A program made the position numbers and the translations under genes. A DNA stretch of 64,000 nucleotides, taken from Uranotaenia lowii (Eukaryota > Arthropoda > Insecta > Diptera > Culicidae). The notes under the pieces were generated by a model. It ran no database searches, was not told the DNA's origin, and saw nothing but the letters and a program-made list of their open reading frames with translations. The stretch covers positions 24,030,002-24,094,001 of the forward strand of contig NC_073693.1 in the NCBI RefSeq assembly GCF_029784155.1, given 5' to 3'. Below are positions 23,094 through 34,091 of the stretch, piece by piece. The number at the start of each line of letters is the position of its first letter. Position 1 is the stretch's first letter.

Positions 23094-24011
23094 ATTAACC
23101 ACCGTAATGTTTGTTTGTTACTTTAATTTGTCGGCCTTAGCGGTGAAAAGTGATGTCCTTTTTAGTAGGGACATCTAAAGCTTATGAAATTTTATAGGTG
23201 GATAGAAGGTTAGATGAAAATGAAAGATGTTGAAAATGAGCGGGTAGAATTTTATTTAGAAGCATATCATCACATATCAAATTTTTGTTCCTTTGATTTG
23301 TGATGATATGCTTCTAAATGCTTCTAAATAAAATTCTACCCGCTCATTTTCAACATCTTTCATTTTCATCTAACCTTCTATCCACCTTTAAAATTTCATA
23401 AGCTTTAGATGTCCCTACTAAAAAGGACATCACTTTTCACCGCTAAGGCCGACAAATTAAAGTAACAAACAAACATTACGGTGGTTAATCTCTTCAATAA
23501 AATTAAATAACTTTGGCCAAAAAGAAAATAAAAACACGACATCATAGCATCGGTGATAGGTCACTATCAGACTATCGACCGTACCGTTTCGCATCCAAAC
23601 CCCGGATGTAACAAATGCGAAGATAACAAACTGAGAAGACTTATGCATCGATAGATGCGTTTCTGAGTTAAAGGGAGTATATCTGAGCGATCACATATCA
23701 TCTTTTTGTTCGTCCGCACTGCAAGTTTTCCCTTGTGGGGCGGACCACGCTTGGCCTACTAATGTGTGGTGGTAGATGCAACTCTATCTGTATCTACTGC
23801 TTCATAGTAGTAGGCCCGTGAGGAACAAAAATTTGATATGTGATGATATGCTTCTAAATAAAATTCTACCCGCTCATTTTCAACATCTTTCATTTTCATC
23901 TAACCTTCTATCCACCTATAAAATTTCATAAGCTTTAGATGTCCCTACTAAAAAGGACATCACTTTTCACTGCTAAGGCCGACAAATTAAAGTAACGAGA
24001 GAATTTACTTT

Positions 24012-24647
24012 CTGATTTTTTAACTGCCCGATTCTAATACAATTTTTTCAGAAGTGACGGAGGCAGCGTTAGTAAATTCCTTTAAGAGAAGGATAAGCAC
24101 GGCTTATCAGTCTAAGTTATTTTGACATTTTGTTTTTGGTGATTTTATAGGTTTTAAGGTAGTAGTTTAAACAAGTGACTTATGTTAAGTTTCTTAATCT
24201 CCTTGCTATGTTCGCATTCTAGTAAGTAGTAAGTAGTTTCTGGAACTATCTGTAGCTATGCTATCTACATTTTAAATAAGTTTACAAATGAATTAACGTG
24301 TATGGGAATAAATTTCAAAATTTAATTTACCTCCACGCTGTACGATTTTCGACTTCCACTGATTCTTCTTCACAGAATTATGATTCAAAAATGTGATCGG
24401 TTGCTATGATTGATTTAAACCCTTAACCTGAAACAAGGTATATGCCATGGAAGGTGCTTCACCCCGCAGGTTGTGACACCTTTTGTATAAGTTATAGCTA
24501 ATCACTGGCCAAATTACTTATCACAAAAAGGTCACTCTAAAAAACTTAATTTTTGTTTCATTTAGGAAAAAACCAAAAAATTTGGTTGAATTTACACAGA
24601 AACAAATTTTGAAAACAACTGGAATTTTCAGCCACTTCTCTTACAAC
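24012..24647. other. AT-rich spacer, nothing recognised
   Basis: No gene, RNA or repeat could be supported. Confidence 0.5.
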
Positions 24648-25029
24648 CAAGGATACCGAAAAGAATCTGTGTTTTTGAGTAAATAAATTCTGACTTTCTG
24701 TGGTTTTACCCAGAAATTCTGTGATGGTTTTCTGTGATGCTATTTTTTTTAATTTCTTTAATCCATGATAAATTGGGTCTTTTTTATATTTAAGTTGAGT
24801 CAAATCAATCAAAACTACCAATCTTATGATACTTTACTAAATTACAGAGTAAAAATCTAAATTTTATATTGGTCAATAAATTAAAATTTTGAAAATCCAT
24901 TCAAATTCAAAAATTTTGTGAAATCTGTCAATTTTTCAAAATTCTGTGTTCTGTGACACAGATTCTGTGATGAAAATTGGCTTAAAATTCCGTGAAATTA
25001 CAGATTTTTCTGTGATTTCGGCAACCTTG
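24648..25029. mobile_element. Possible MITE with TTCTGTGAT sub-terminal repeats
   Basis: The ends AAGGATACCGAAA and TTTCGGCAACCTT are imperfect inverted repeats. Many TTCTGTGA / CACAGAAT motifs lie inside both ends in opposite orientation, a pattern typical of transposase-binding sub-terminal repeats in hAT-like elements. I found no clear TSD, so the boundaries are approximate. Confidence 0.45.
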
Positions 25030-25094
25030 ATTATAGGGTGTCATTATGTCTAAGGACGATTTAAAATAAACAAATAAAAACACAATTTAGGAAC

Positions 25095-25690
25095 AAGTCC
25101 ATTTTTTTACACTCTACAGTCTTCTCTACAGTGAGTCAATAAAAAAAAATAGATTCCGGTCGATCGTAGACTGCGCAATAGGTTCAACACAGGTTGATTT
25201 TGACCACTTGTTTTTCGGGCTTTTGCAATGTTTTCGATAAAATGTGCTGGCTTCACATGTTTTTTCAATTCGATTTGATATGGGCCCAAAAAGATTGAAT
25301 CGACCTCGCTTGAGGTCAATTTGGCGAATTCATCTTATTCGGTATGATTTGGACTTTGTTGGATGGTATAAAGCCATCGTGTCCTTTGAGTGATGCACTG
25401 ATGGAAAATTAGAACCAAAACAGTGCTGGGTGCACATGCTTTGGCTTCTTTTGCTTCTTTTTTTTTATTTAGACCCAATCTGACCTTGGTCCGATAGAAA
25501 GTTCTGAGAGGGGATCCACGTTTTTGACAACATCCTGAATCGAGGCCGTCTTCTAACTGGGGTAAAAACGCATGACTTTCCGGTCCAAAGTTTTGTCCAC
25601 CGGACTCAATTTTCCTCCAGTTTTTTTTCGTCCAAGAAGCTGCCTTCCTTTCCATACTTCTGAATCGCATTTTGGACCGCTCCATTGCTT
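25095..25690 (-). pseudogene. Tc1/mariner-type transposase remnant
   Basis: On the minus strand one frame at about 25,270-25,420 reads SASLKGHDGF...NKVQIIP followed by NKMNSPN-stop-PQARSIQSFWAHIKS. This parallels the conserved C-terminal part of IS630/Tc1/mariner transposases, where an 'xMNPPNxPQxRPIExFW' block follows the second catalytic Asp. That Asp is not visible (the position reads Ser). Stops and frameshifts break the frame. The upstream part (ICxCxKRGSP-like, about 25,500-25,560) lies in another frame. The element is dead. No TIRs were identified. Confidence 0.6.
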
Positions 25691-26310
25691 ATATTTATAT
25701 TTTTGCCAACTTACTCAGCAAAATGTTGGAGAAAGTACAAAATCTGTGCACGATATTTTTGCGCTTTTCCGGGAAAATGCTTCTCATTTTCTCGAAATTA
25801 AAAAAAATCGAGCTCACGATACACTGTGTAAACCTAATTAATGTTTACACAATTAAAAAAAACATTTTTTTAAACACCATCTGAAATGAGCAAAGTTGTA
25901 TCAAAATCGTGCTTAAAGGAATAAAGGGAATTTTTTCTAGTAAACTCTTAACATAACATTTTTCTGCTAAAATTTGAGGTTCACGTAAAATAACGGTAGC
26001 CTTTCTTTTGCTTTTTTTTTGTAATAAATTAAAACACTCGCTATGGGTTTATCGATTCCATCATATTACTTTCATAAATAATCAAATTTGCAGCAGCTTT
26101 GTATGAAAAGTGTAAAAAATCGTATTTCGTCTTGATTTAATCATTATTTCGAACTGTTGAAAATGATTAACAAAAAATAAATGAAATGAATGGTTTAAAA
26201 TCAATCTAATAGAAAATTTTAAACATAGAAAGAATCTCTTATAATTTTCTGACTACAATTTTAATCTTTATCATGAAACTGATTTAATTTCAATTTTGTT
26301 CCTGATTAAA
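25691..26310. other. AT-rich spacer, nothing recognised
   Basis: No supported feature; AT-rich with long A and T tracts. Confidence 0.5.
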
Positions 26311-26845
26311 CTCCTGAACATTCTCAATCCTTAGATCCTGATGCGAACCCCAACGCTTGATCTTGAACTCAATCGAAATCCCAATCCTTATCCTACTACT
26401 GACTGGGAATGTAATTCAGTCGTAATGCAAATTGCGATCGTGACCTTAATTCGTTTCTTAACGTTCATCATGAACTTGCTGTTAGAAATAATTTTGACTT
26501 TGAGAGAGATTTACATCCTGTTCCTGACTGAAAAACGAATCCTGATTCTGAATCTGATTTCGATTTTTATCATGACCCTGATTTTGATATTGATTTTGAC
26601 ATTGATTTCGATATAAATACTGATTTCAATCTCGACTAAGATAGTGATGTAGATCGTAATCATGGTTATAAACCTGCGCCAAGTCCTGATTTTGATTCTG
26701 ATTCCAAATATGATTAAGATTCTGATGCTTATTCTGATTTTGAGGTTGAGTTTATTCTTAAGCTTGATAGTAATATAAATCCTGATCCCGTAGTTATAAA
26801 CTTGAACTGGATCCTGATTCTGATTCTGATCCTGATGCATTCCAA
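26311..26845 (+). repeat. Degenerate hexamer array, CTGATT type
   Basis: Variants of CTGATTCTGATC recur roughly every 6 bases (for example CCTGATTCTGATTCTGATCC near 26,812-26,830, and GATTTTGATATTGATTTTGA). This explains the Ile/Arg-rich pattern of the long minus-strand open frame that covers it. It is an old, mutated microsatellite. Confidence 0.75.
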
Positions 26846-26884
26846 GGCACAATTTTTCTGCCCATATTGCAAAGCTATAAAGAG

Positions 26885-27266
26885 GAGCGCCGATGTGGTC
26901 TAGTGGATAGGCTGGCGCGAGTCTGGTATTGGTACGCCAGGCGTACTGGGTTCGATTCCCGGTATCGGCAAGAAAAACTTTTGGGTTCGAATCCAGGCCA
27001 GGTATATACACGGATGCCGGAATACCTGTAAGTAAACTAGCCCACCTGATTGATTCGTTCTTCCAAAATATACCTACATCAACACACGCAATACATTCAC
27101 CACGTAACAGTTCATACGAAGCCATGGGGTCCGGGTATGGTGGCGCGCTGCATTGGAGATTTGTCGAACCTAATCTAAGGAATGTATGTGAACCCATACT
27201 TTGGCAGAAACTGCGGTGAATCCGTGCACCCATGATGGATTACCAACATACATACATACAACATAC
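26885..27266 (+). mobile_element. tRNA-derived SINE with 21-bp TSD
   Basis: The perfect duplication ATATTGCAAAGCTATAAAGAG (26,864-26,884 and 27,267-27,287) bounds a 382-bp unit. The head at 26,889-26,970 is tRNA-like: acceptor GCCGATG/TATCGGC, A box TGGTCTAGTGGATAGG and T arm CTGGG-TTCGATT-CCCGG. The body is unrelated to tRNA and the 3' end is a (CATA)n run, the probable priming tail. SINEs move using a partner LINE's reverse transcriptase; the partner is not in the window. The near-perfect TSD implies a fairly recent insertion. Confidence 0.92.
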
Positions 27267-27303
27267 ATATTGCAAAGCTATAAAGAGAGAGGTTGGGTTG
27301 GAC

Positions 27304-27760
27304 TAAGGTTGCCGGACTTTTTCCCGGACGTATCCGGATTAAACAATTTTCAATCTATAATCCGTGCAATATCCAGGCAAATTTCGTCAAAACAGCAGAA
27401 TTATTAAATCTAAATCAAGAAGAGAAGATTTGAAGCATTATTTTTTCATCATTCACATCATCATCATCATCATCATCATTCACATCATCAGATTTAAAAT
27501 TGTATTTTAGGATTCCAAAAAGCTGTTCTTGATTTTTAAGATTGAAATAGATTAAAAAAACGATTTTAGACGCAAAAATTAAAATTATAGTAGCTCAATT
27601 TGAGTTTATTTTGTTGAAATTGGTAAATAAAGGGGAATAAATCCAAGCCAAATCCGGGCTTTTTTTAACGAAATAAGGGAAACCGGACCCGGACCTTTCC
27701 TAATTTTTTGGTCAAATATCAAGGCAAGTCCGGGTAAAACCGGACAATCTAGCAAGCTTA
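27304..27760. mobile_element. hAT-like MITE with CCGGAC-rich ends
   Basis: The ends TAAGGTTGCCGGAC and (complemented) TAAGCTTGCTAGATTGTCCGG are imperfect inverted repeats. Several CCGGAC/GTCCGG motifs lie inside both ends. Flanks GGTTGGAC and GGTTAGTC may be an eroded 8-bp TSD. The interior includes a (CAT)n run at about 27,447-27,490. It resembles the 51.8-52.2 kb element. Confidence 0.6.
27447..27490 (+). repeat. (CAT)n microsatellite
   Basis: CATCATTCACATCATCATCA and following units, interrupted by two CATTCA variants. Confidence 0.9.
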
Positions 27761-27912
27761 GGTTAGTCCCTAAGTCATCATTTCTGAAGGCAGCGATTTC
27801 CTTCAAAGCCGTGAAAACAGTTGAACATAACAGCTCGAAAGTTTTTCTAAAAGTTTGACTTTAACAATGTGGCAGCTACAGGGTAAGATTTAAAATTCGC
27901 ACCTTTATAGTA

Positions 27913-28623
27913 CACGCTTCTTTTTTAAAACTCAAAATTTAGTTATTTTGGTTCAAATCAGCACTTTAGTTGCAGACCTCAACTTTGAGTTCAACTGGGC
28001 AATCGCAAAACTAAGCTCTGACTGGCATACTCAAACCTAAGTACGACATCCGAACTGCAATTTGAACTTGCTTCGTGCCTTTATTCGTAGCTACTCGAAA
28101 TGCAGTTCGGAAACCGAACTCGCTAAGTGCTTTCAGTTCAACATACACATAAAGGGTTCAATTTTTCGTTCATTAGGTCGATCTCAGTTTGGCTCCCTCG
28201 CCGAAGGAAAAATGGGATGAGTTCGAACTCCGTTTTGAACTATCGCAAGGAGGAAAAATGGAACTCAACTTTAGTTCATACAACCGATCTATGTTTTGAC
28301 CACGGTCAAAACAGCTCTTCAGTGACAGCCCTCAACTGTAGTTTGACTGAGCAATCGCAAAACTAAGTTTTGACAGGCCTATTCGAAACCAAGTTTGACA
28401 ACCGAATTCCAATTTGAACTTTTTTTTTATACATTTATTCGTAGCTACCCGAAATGCGCTTCGGCCAAAATGGCACGAATGGAATTAGTTCTGAGTTCGC
28501 AGTTCGGACTCCCTTTTGAACCATCGCAAGGAGGTAAATGGGAACTTAACTTTGAGTTCATAGATTCGAGCTATGTTTTGAACCTCGGTCAAACTTAATT
28601 TTGAGTTTAAAAAAAGAAGCGTG
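27913..28623. mobile_element. TA-flanked MITE with internal direct duplication
   Basis: The left end CACGCTTCTTTTTTAAAACT is matched by the complement at the right (AAAAAAAGAAGCGTG), and both ends abut TA (27,911-27,912 and 28,624-28,625), as for Tc1/mariner-type insertion. Inside, two diverged direct copies of about 340 bp each contain CAATCGCAAAACTAAG (28,002 and 28,345) and ATTCGTAGCTAC (28,083 and 28,437). No transposase is encoded. Confidence 0.65.
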
Positions 28624-28909
28624 TACACTGATCCGGTACAATGCACCTTCCGATACTTGATTCAATTTGTTATAACCATTTAAGTCTAGAATTGATTTAA
28701 TAAATACTAAATTCAATTTTAACATCATTCAGAAGCTATCTATTTCATTTTGTTTATGTTTTGCTTATGTTTTGACAGCATTCAATGTTTGACCGTTTTT
28801 TACAGATAATTAAAAAAATGGTTATTTTTTGATTTTCTCCAATAACGTACAAAAATGTATACAGGGCAATTTGTGCATTTTGTGCATTTGTGAATTATTT
28901 GAAATGAAA

Positions 28910-29045
28910 ATCACTATGAGAAAATTACTCCCACTAAAAAAAGGAAGTGATCTCAAAATATCGAAAACTCACGAATCACAACAGTGTCCCGTTTGGTTTC
29001 ATTATTGATTTAATTGTTCTTGAGTTATACCAAAAAATATATTTG
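28910..29045 (+). repeat. Stray unit of the 148-bp tandem-unit transposon (weak)
   Basis: The order of motifs (AAGTGATCTCAAAATATCG, TTTGGTTTCATTATTGATTT, then TTCTTGAGTTATACCAAAAAA) follows one unit of the element at 21.1-23.1 kb, but divergence is high. Confidence 0.4.
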
Positions 29046-29965
29046 TGCATCCTAGACTGGCCAGAATCGGGGCGAAAATGTATCAAACGGTTTTACACGC
29101 AAAATAATTTATGAATAAATTTCACAGGGTTTTTCACGTAAACTATGATTTTGTAGCATCACTTCGATTCTACATGTGTCTTGTAGTGACTACTTTACTT
29201 CTACGTAACTAGCACTTGAATTTCCCATAAAATCTTAGTCAATTGATTTTTTTGCATTTTTCTCAAGTGTGCAGTTGTAAATTCTTATGAGATAAGCAAA
29301 TTGTCGGCAGTCAGACTTTGTTCACAGCCGTGTAAATTTTTGGGAACATTGTGTCTGTTTATGCTCATTTTGTAATTTTCCCTGGCACCTGCTGAGGTGT
29401 ATATAGTTTTGAATTCTAAGTAAGGGTGCCGTAAGATAAATAGGCTGAATTGACAATTCGTTGGCAAACATTACGTTCGAAAAAAAAATTATAAGCAAGT
29501 GTTGCGATATTCCAAATATTATTTTTAATTTATTTTTTGATTAATCGTCTTATTTGGTCAGGTCATTAAGGTATGTTGCTGATCGCTTTTTGCTTCGAAA
29601 CTTGTGCTGCTGGTTCTGACAAGGTTAATTAATTATTTATTCTTTTTTATTTGATTTTTTTTATTTTTACAATATTTTACGACCTAATTCGCTGGCAAAT
29701 TCCGTGCTTCAAAAAAAATTTAACATTTCATTTCAAAACCTTAACACATACGTCATCAGCCCACAAATTGACTTCAGGTACATGAAAACACCGCAAAGTA
29801 AAAACAAAGTAAAAAAAAATCTAACAAACGACATTTTCTTCAAATTCATGAGCTATATACGTAGAAAAAAGGAATTAATAAAGACACACACACAATCGAT
29901 GTGATGCACGAAAAGCCTAGTTTACATGAATATTTATAGTTAAATTAATTTCTAATTTATCTTGG
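29046..29965. other. AT-rich spacer, nothing recognised
   Basis: No gene, RNA or repeat could be supported. Confidence 0.45.
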
Positions 29966-31337
29966 GTGTGCAAATTTTGGTGGCTTTAGGATTTGAAATT
30001 AAAAGTTTTTATGGAGATTCGTACGGAAACAGTGACTTTTTTGTTCCAAAAATCAGAATCTCTCAGCCTCTCTGATGCACTAAACTCGAATTCGTACTGC
30101 TGAAGGTTCGTAGAACATATTTCCCTAAGACCGTGAACCTCTAAAATGCGTCAATCCTGAGTTATGACGATTTTAAAATTGAATAATTCATTTTGATTTT
30201 TTCACATCCTTTCAAATGGCACCCCTGCCCTGCATTTTGGGTCGGAGCCATTATACGTTGAAAACTAGCTGGAGTGTTTTCCGATATGCAGAATAGACTG
30301 AGTCGATTTGGGGTCATTTTTGAATTTCTCAAACTCTGGGGCCTAAAAAGCTTCGCATTGATAAAGGACAAATTCAATTGACATCACTGCTGGAGCCTCG
30401 CAAAGTATTGCAAGAAAAGTAGTCATGCAATACTCCGTTGCAGGGATGTCAATTGAATTTATTTTTTTATCAACGCGAAAAGACACACCTCTGTTAAACA
30501 GCTAATAACTGTTTTGCCTAAAAAGATACGAAGTTACATTCTTCGACAAAGTTGTTCAGCGGAAAATTTCCCTTATGAATTTTATAAATTGGCACAAAAA
30601 CTGTCAGCTGGCTCAGTTCAACAGAAGAAACAAAAACGATGTTGATTTTTCAGTACAAAATATTCAATTTTCCCATACAAACCTTAAAGTTCAAATTTAC
30701 TCATGTAAACGTTACTTAGAAATTCTACAAAAAATCGTGGATGAATTTTGGACCAAGACGAAGCTTTTTAGACCCCAAGGTTTGAGAAATTCAAAAATGA
30801 CCTCAAATCGATTCAGTCTAATGCAGAAGTGTTCTCTTTTTTTCGTGTTTTGGTTTGTTTGATAGTCGTGAGAGTTAGTAAGTTGGGTTTTTTGGGCATG
30901 GAATTGTTACTGATAAGTCACAAAGCCCTCTCACGTCAGAAAAGATGGGGGTCCTATATAAAATTTACGTGAAATATGTCACAAATCGATCAATATCAAT
31001 CAGCATATGGGGAAACACGCCAGCTAGTTTCTAACGTAAAGTGGCTTCGACCCAACGTACAGTGCAAGGGTGCCATTTGAAAAAATGTCAAAAAAATCAA
31101 ATTAATTAATGGAAATCGTCATAACTTTTGATTGACGCATCTTAGAGTTTCACGGTCTTGGACAAAGTTGTTCTACAAATCTTCAGTAATACGATGCAGC
31201 TTTGTACAAGTACCAGTTAAGTACAGAGAGGCTGTAGGATTTTTTGAAAAAAAAAGTCGCATTTTCCATACAAACACAAACTAAGAATTTTCTGCTACAG
31301 CACATTTAAAGTATTAGAGCCACCAAAATTTGCACAG
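29966..31337. mobile_element. Long inverted-repeat element containing a second palindromic element
   Basis: The outer arms, about 29,966-30,275 and 31,012-31,337, are diverged reverse complements. Landmarks are GTGCAAATTTTGGTGGC at the left tip against GCCACCAAAATTTGCAC at the right, AAGACCGTGAA near 30,127, and CAAATGGCACCC near 30,212. An inner pair of arms at about 30,300-30,360 and 30,765-30,826 (GATTTGGGGTCATTTTTGAA and its complement) encloses a third small palindrome. No coding capacity. No clear TSD was found. Confidence 0.6.
30371..30463. repeat. Small palindrome ATTCAATTGACA...TGTCAATTGAAT
   Basis: The tips ATTCAATTGACATC and GATGTCAATTGAAT are inverted, with further pairing inside (AAGTATTGCA against TGCAATACT). 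A homologous palindrome lies at 41,311-41,402, where it directly abuts the large TTTTGACAA array. Confidence 0.7.
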
Positions 31338-31429
31338 TTATTATTGGGCCCCAAAAGGAACCGTTTGATACTTTTTTTTTTGGCCCGATGTTGGACAGTC
31401 TAGTGCGCCCCCTATTCATTTTTTTTACT

Positions 31430-31560
31430 CATTATTGCACTTGAGATGAAGAAGGGGTCTCAAATGATCGTAGAAGTTTGAATCGTTTGATTCCATTTGT
31501 TTGATTTGATCTCGTCTTCCCCCCTCGCTTTTTCCTTATGGTCAATCATTAAAAACTGTA
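31430..31560 (+). repeat. Stray unit of the 148-bp tandem-unit transposon (weak)
   Basis: GAAGGGGTCTCAAATGATCG then TTGATTCCATTTGTTTGATT and a C-rich run (TCTTCCCCCCTCGC) reproduce the motif order of that transposon. Confidence 0.4.
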
Positions 31561-33500
31561 GATTTCGTAAGCGAAACCTATCTGTGTCGTTCCTCAAGCT
31601 TTTTCTCGGCTGGGATCTTGCAACCCCGTACTTCCTACTGTGTCCATTCTATTCTATATTCTATTCTATATTTTTTTATTTATAGAGGATTTTAACCAAC
31701 TTGGTCATCCGTCCTCAAACTGTGTCCATTATTTTTCTTTTAATTTATATTCAGAATTAGTACCAATTCGCCATTTTTCAAGAAGATAAAGAAATACATC
31801 CTGAAATTTCCAAAGAAGAAGGCTGGGCCACCAGCCTTCAATCGACAGTACCTCAGGGATGCCCACCCATCAATAGGGAATGATGAAAGTTATGATTACC
31901 CCTTCATCCGTTAAGAAACTTTCTTTGAGGAAGCGACTCGTTAGAGAAAAATTATCAAAGTGTCTTCAGCCCATCTGGTTTGGTCTGGAAGTGAAGCGAT
32001 TGCGTTGCGTTGCTTATTTGACAGATAATACCTATCGCACCGCGTAAGTGCACATTTCCCTTTGGCTGGGTGCAGCGGGTATGAAGTTAGTTGTTCGAAT
32101 TAAGTTCGCATTTCCGTTGGGCAGGTGCGCTTCGTCAATACGCAATGATTGCCGCCAACCGGTAGCGCCCGACCATAATCTAAGTAGGTCTTGCGCTTGT
32201 GCGTGCTAGGGTGCTTCGATTCGATGGCTACTTTGATTGTTGCATTGAAGCTCTTTTTAAAAGATTCCTTTTCAAGGTTTTTTAGTTCCAAATGTATGTT
32301 TCAAAATTCTTCAATCTTTATAATAAAATTTCAAACAATTATTGGTTTTGCCTACAGTTTAAACATTTCATTATCTAGGCGGCCACCCTGATGTCCGGCA
32401 GCTCCCATCGGTAGTAGCAGATCTCCGATAAGAAAACGCGTTAGTTACTCTTTCTCCCCTCTTCTCACGATAACTCCTCTCCCCTAAGTGAGTACTTACT
32501 GGCTTACTCAGGCAACTATCTCCACGGAACACCCGCAAGGCCACACCGGGCCACGTCTCGTGTGTTTCGTCGTTGCTGAGATTGCGCGTTACCGTACGTG
32601 GGTTCAATATATTTAATAGTGTGTACCCAACCCAGCCAGCCAGCCAGTGTTTGTACGTGTTACTACTTACTTGCTTACTAAAGTGTGTGCTTAACATGCT
32701 CAGCCAGAAGTAGATCAAACCTTGGCTTAGATTGAAAAGTTGCGGCAGCGGCGCGGTGAGTTCTTATCTCCCACGGACTAACAACCCCTCCCTGGACTCA
32801 CCCTTTCCCCAAATTTCTACTCTAAATACTCCGAAGTGAGTTGCGGAACTTTTGATGATCGAATCATCGAAAGCACACACTTGACTCACTTTCGACGGAT
32901 CGATGCAATGTAAACATAAGTACTACTTTATGCACGTCCTACATGTAACAATCGGTGGGTGTGGAACTGACCATCGGAATCGGATAAGATTATGATCGGT
33001 TGTCGGGTTTGACGAGTTCTGAAACAAACATAATCATCCTACAAACAGGATTGATACAGATCTGAACCGTGAATCACGTAAACGTAGGTGTTTATGTGGA
33101 GTAAAGCTAACTAAGAAATTAAACAAAAAAAATTGTTGAATCTCACCGTTTGGTTCGGATTCTCCGGCAATCAAACGTTTTCCGGGCAGCAGATGATTTT
33201 GCTGGTCCGCCGTTGAAAAGAAAATATTGTTTGTTTTGGTTCCCACTTGTGCCGTGCAATTCACAATTGCGAGCAATGAGAGTTATTAAGCAAACACCAT
33301 CTCCCCCATAGAAGAGTTTAGATTAGTTAGGGAGATTTTGGAAAGCTTTTGGGAACGTCCGTACATTTTCTCCTGACTACAAAACGTCAATCATTTACCT
33401 GGCATTGCGAATAGAGTTGATGATTACTGATGACGGCTGATGATCGTAAGCACAGTACAAATGTTTACATCATCACACGATAAAGCGAAGGTACTCAAGT
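31561..33500. other. GC-richer unique block, possible regulatory or UTR DNA
   Basis: About 2 kb of balanced composition without detectable repeats apart from a short TTCTATTCTATA run (31,650) and (CAGC)n near 32,633-32,646. It contains pyrimidine-rich tracts (TCTTTCTCCCCTCTTCTCAC). The longest open frame (115 codons, minus, 32,371-32,718) shows no recognisable domain. Such islands in an AT-rich repeat landscape often mark promoters, 5' UTRs or enhancers, but no gene can be called. Confidence 0.3.
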
Positions 33501-34091
33501 TAGGTTCGTGGTAACCCAGCAGTGTTGCCAGGTATTCTGAATGGTTAGCTCAGAATATCACACATAATTGAGAACATTAATAAGTGAAGATATCACTTCA
33601 GTGTAGTAATGTTAACGGCTATCACTTATGCAATAAGTAGTTATTTAAGGACATGACAAAGAAAGTGTATAAACAATAACTCTATTTCACCTCTGAAATC
33701 TGCGTTGTTTACTCGTTTCAACATTAATGATAGGGGAATGTCGAGTAAGACAGTAATCTTAAGGTTAAATTGCAACAAAAAAATCAGATACTGATTAGAT
33801 ACAGATGCTGTCCAAGTCCAGTAGCGAAACAGCGTGGTTCTCTGAATTCCGTTTTTTTAAATGGCGACCCTCCCCACATTTTACAGTTTTTTACCTGTTT
33901 GAGATGCTGAGTGCTTTTCAAACGAGAATTGCTCTTGCCAGGATGTTTTGGAGGTATCTGCAGGATCAAACATTTGAAATACCTGGGGAAACTTATGTGT
34001 TTCAATTACCCGACCTATCATTTTTTTTTCTGAACGTTTGTTGCTCAAGCCCTTCTACCTGGTATTCCTCCTGGTGGGTCATGAGAATTTT
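33501..34091. other. Spacer with an isolated hAT-like tip
   Basis: GCAGTGTTGCCAGGTATTCT near 33,519 looks like a hAT terminus, but I found no matching opposite end. No gene is visible. Confidence 0.35.

Larger units (their letters stand above)
21128..23996. mobile_element. Palindromic composite element with 15-bp TSD, internally split
   Basis: GAGAGAATTTACTTT is perfectly duplicated at 21,113-21,127 and 23,997-24,011. Inside, arm A (inverted, 23,094-23,290, preceded by TATTGAAGAG at 21,128-21,137) forms a near-perfect hairpin with a direct copy at 23,292-23,500, and a third, shortened direct copy lies at 23,823-23,996. The region at 23,501-23,822 is the unique B part. The left arm is interrupted at 21,137 by another transposon: the complement of the internal copy reads TTTATTGAAGAGATTAACC without interruption, so the uninterrupted site is known. 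No coding capacity. The architecture parallels the 6.1 kb element. Confidence 0.75.

Noticed and set aside
26511..27233. 240-codon minus-strand frame as a gene
   Set aside because: It crosses the SINE and the hexamer repeat; the Ile/Arg-rich part is repeat-derived.
33519..33540. A further hAT element starting CAGTGTTGCCAGG
   Set aside because: I could not find the matching opposite end or a TSD within a plausible distance.
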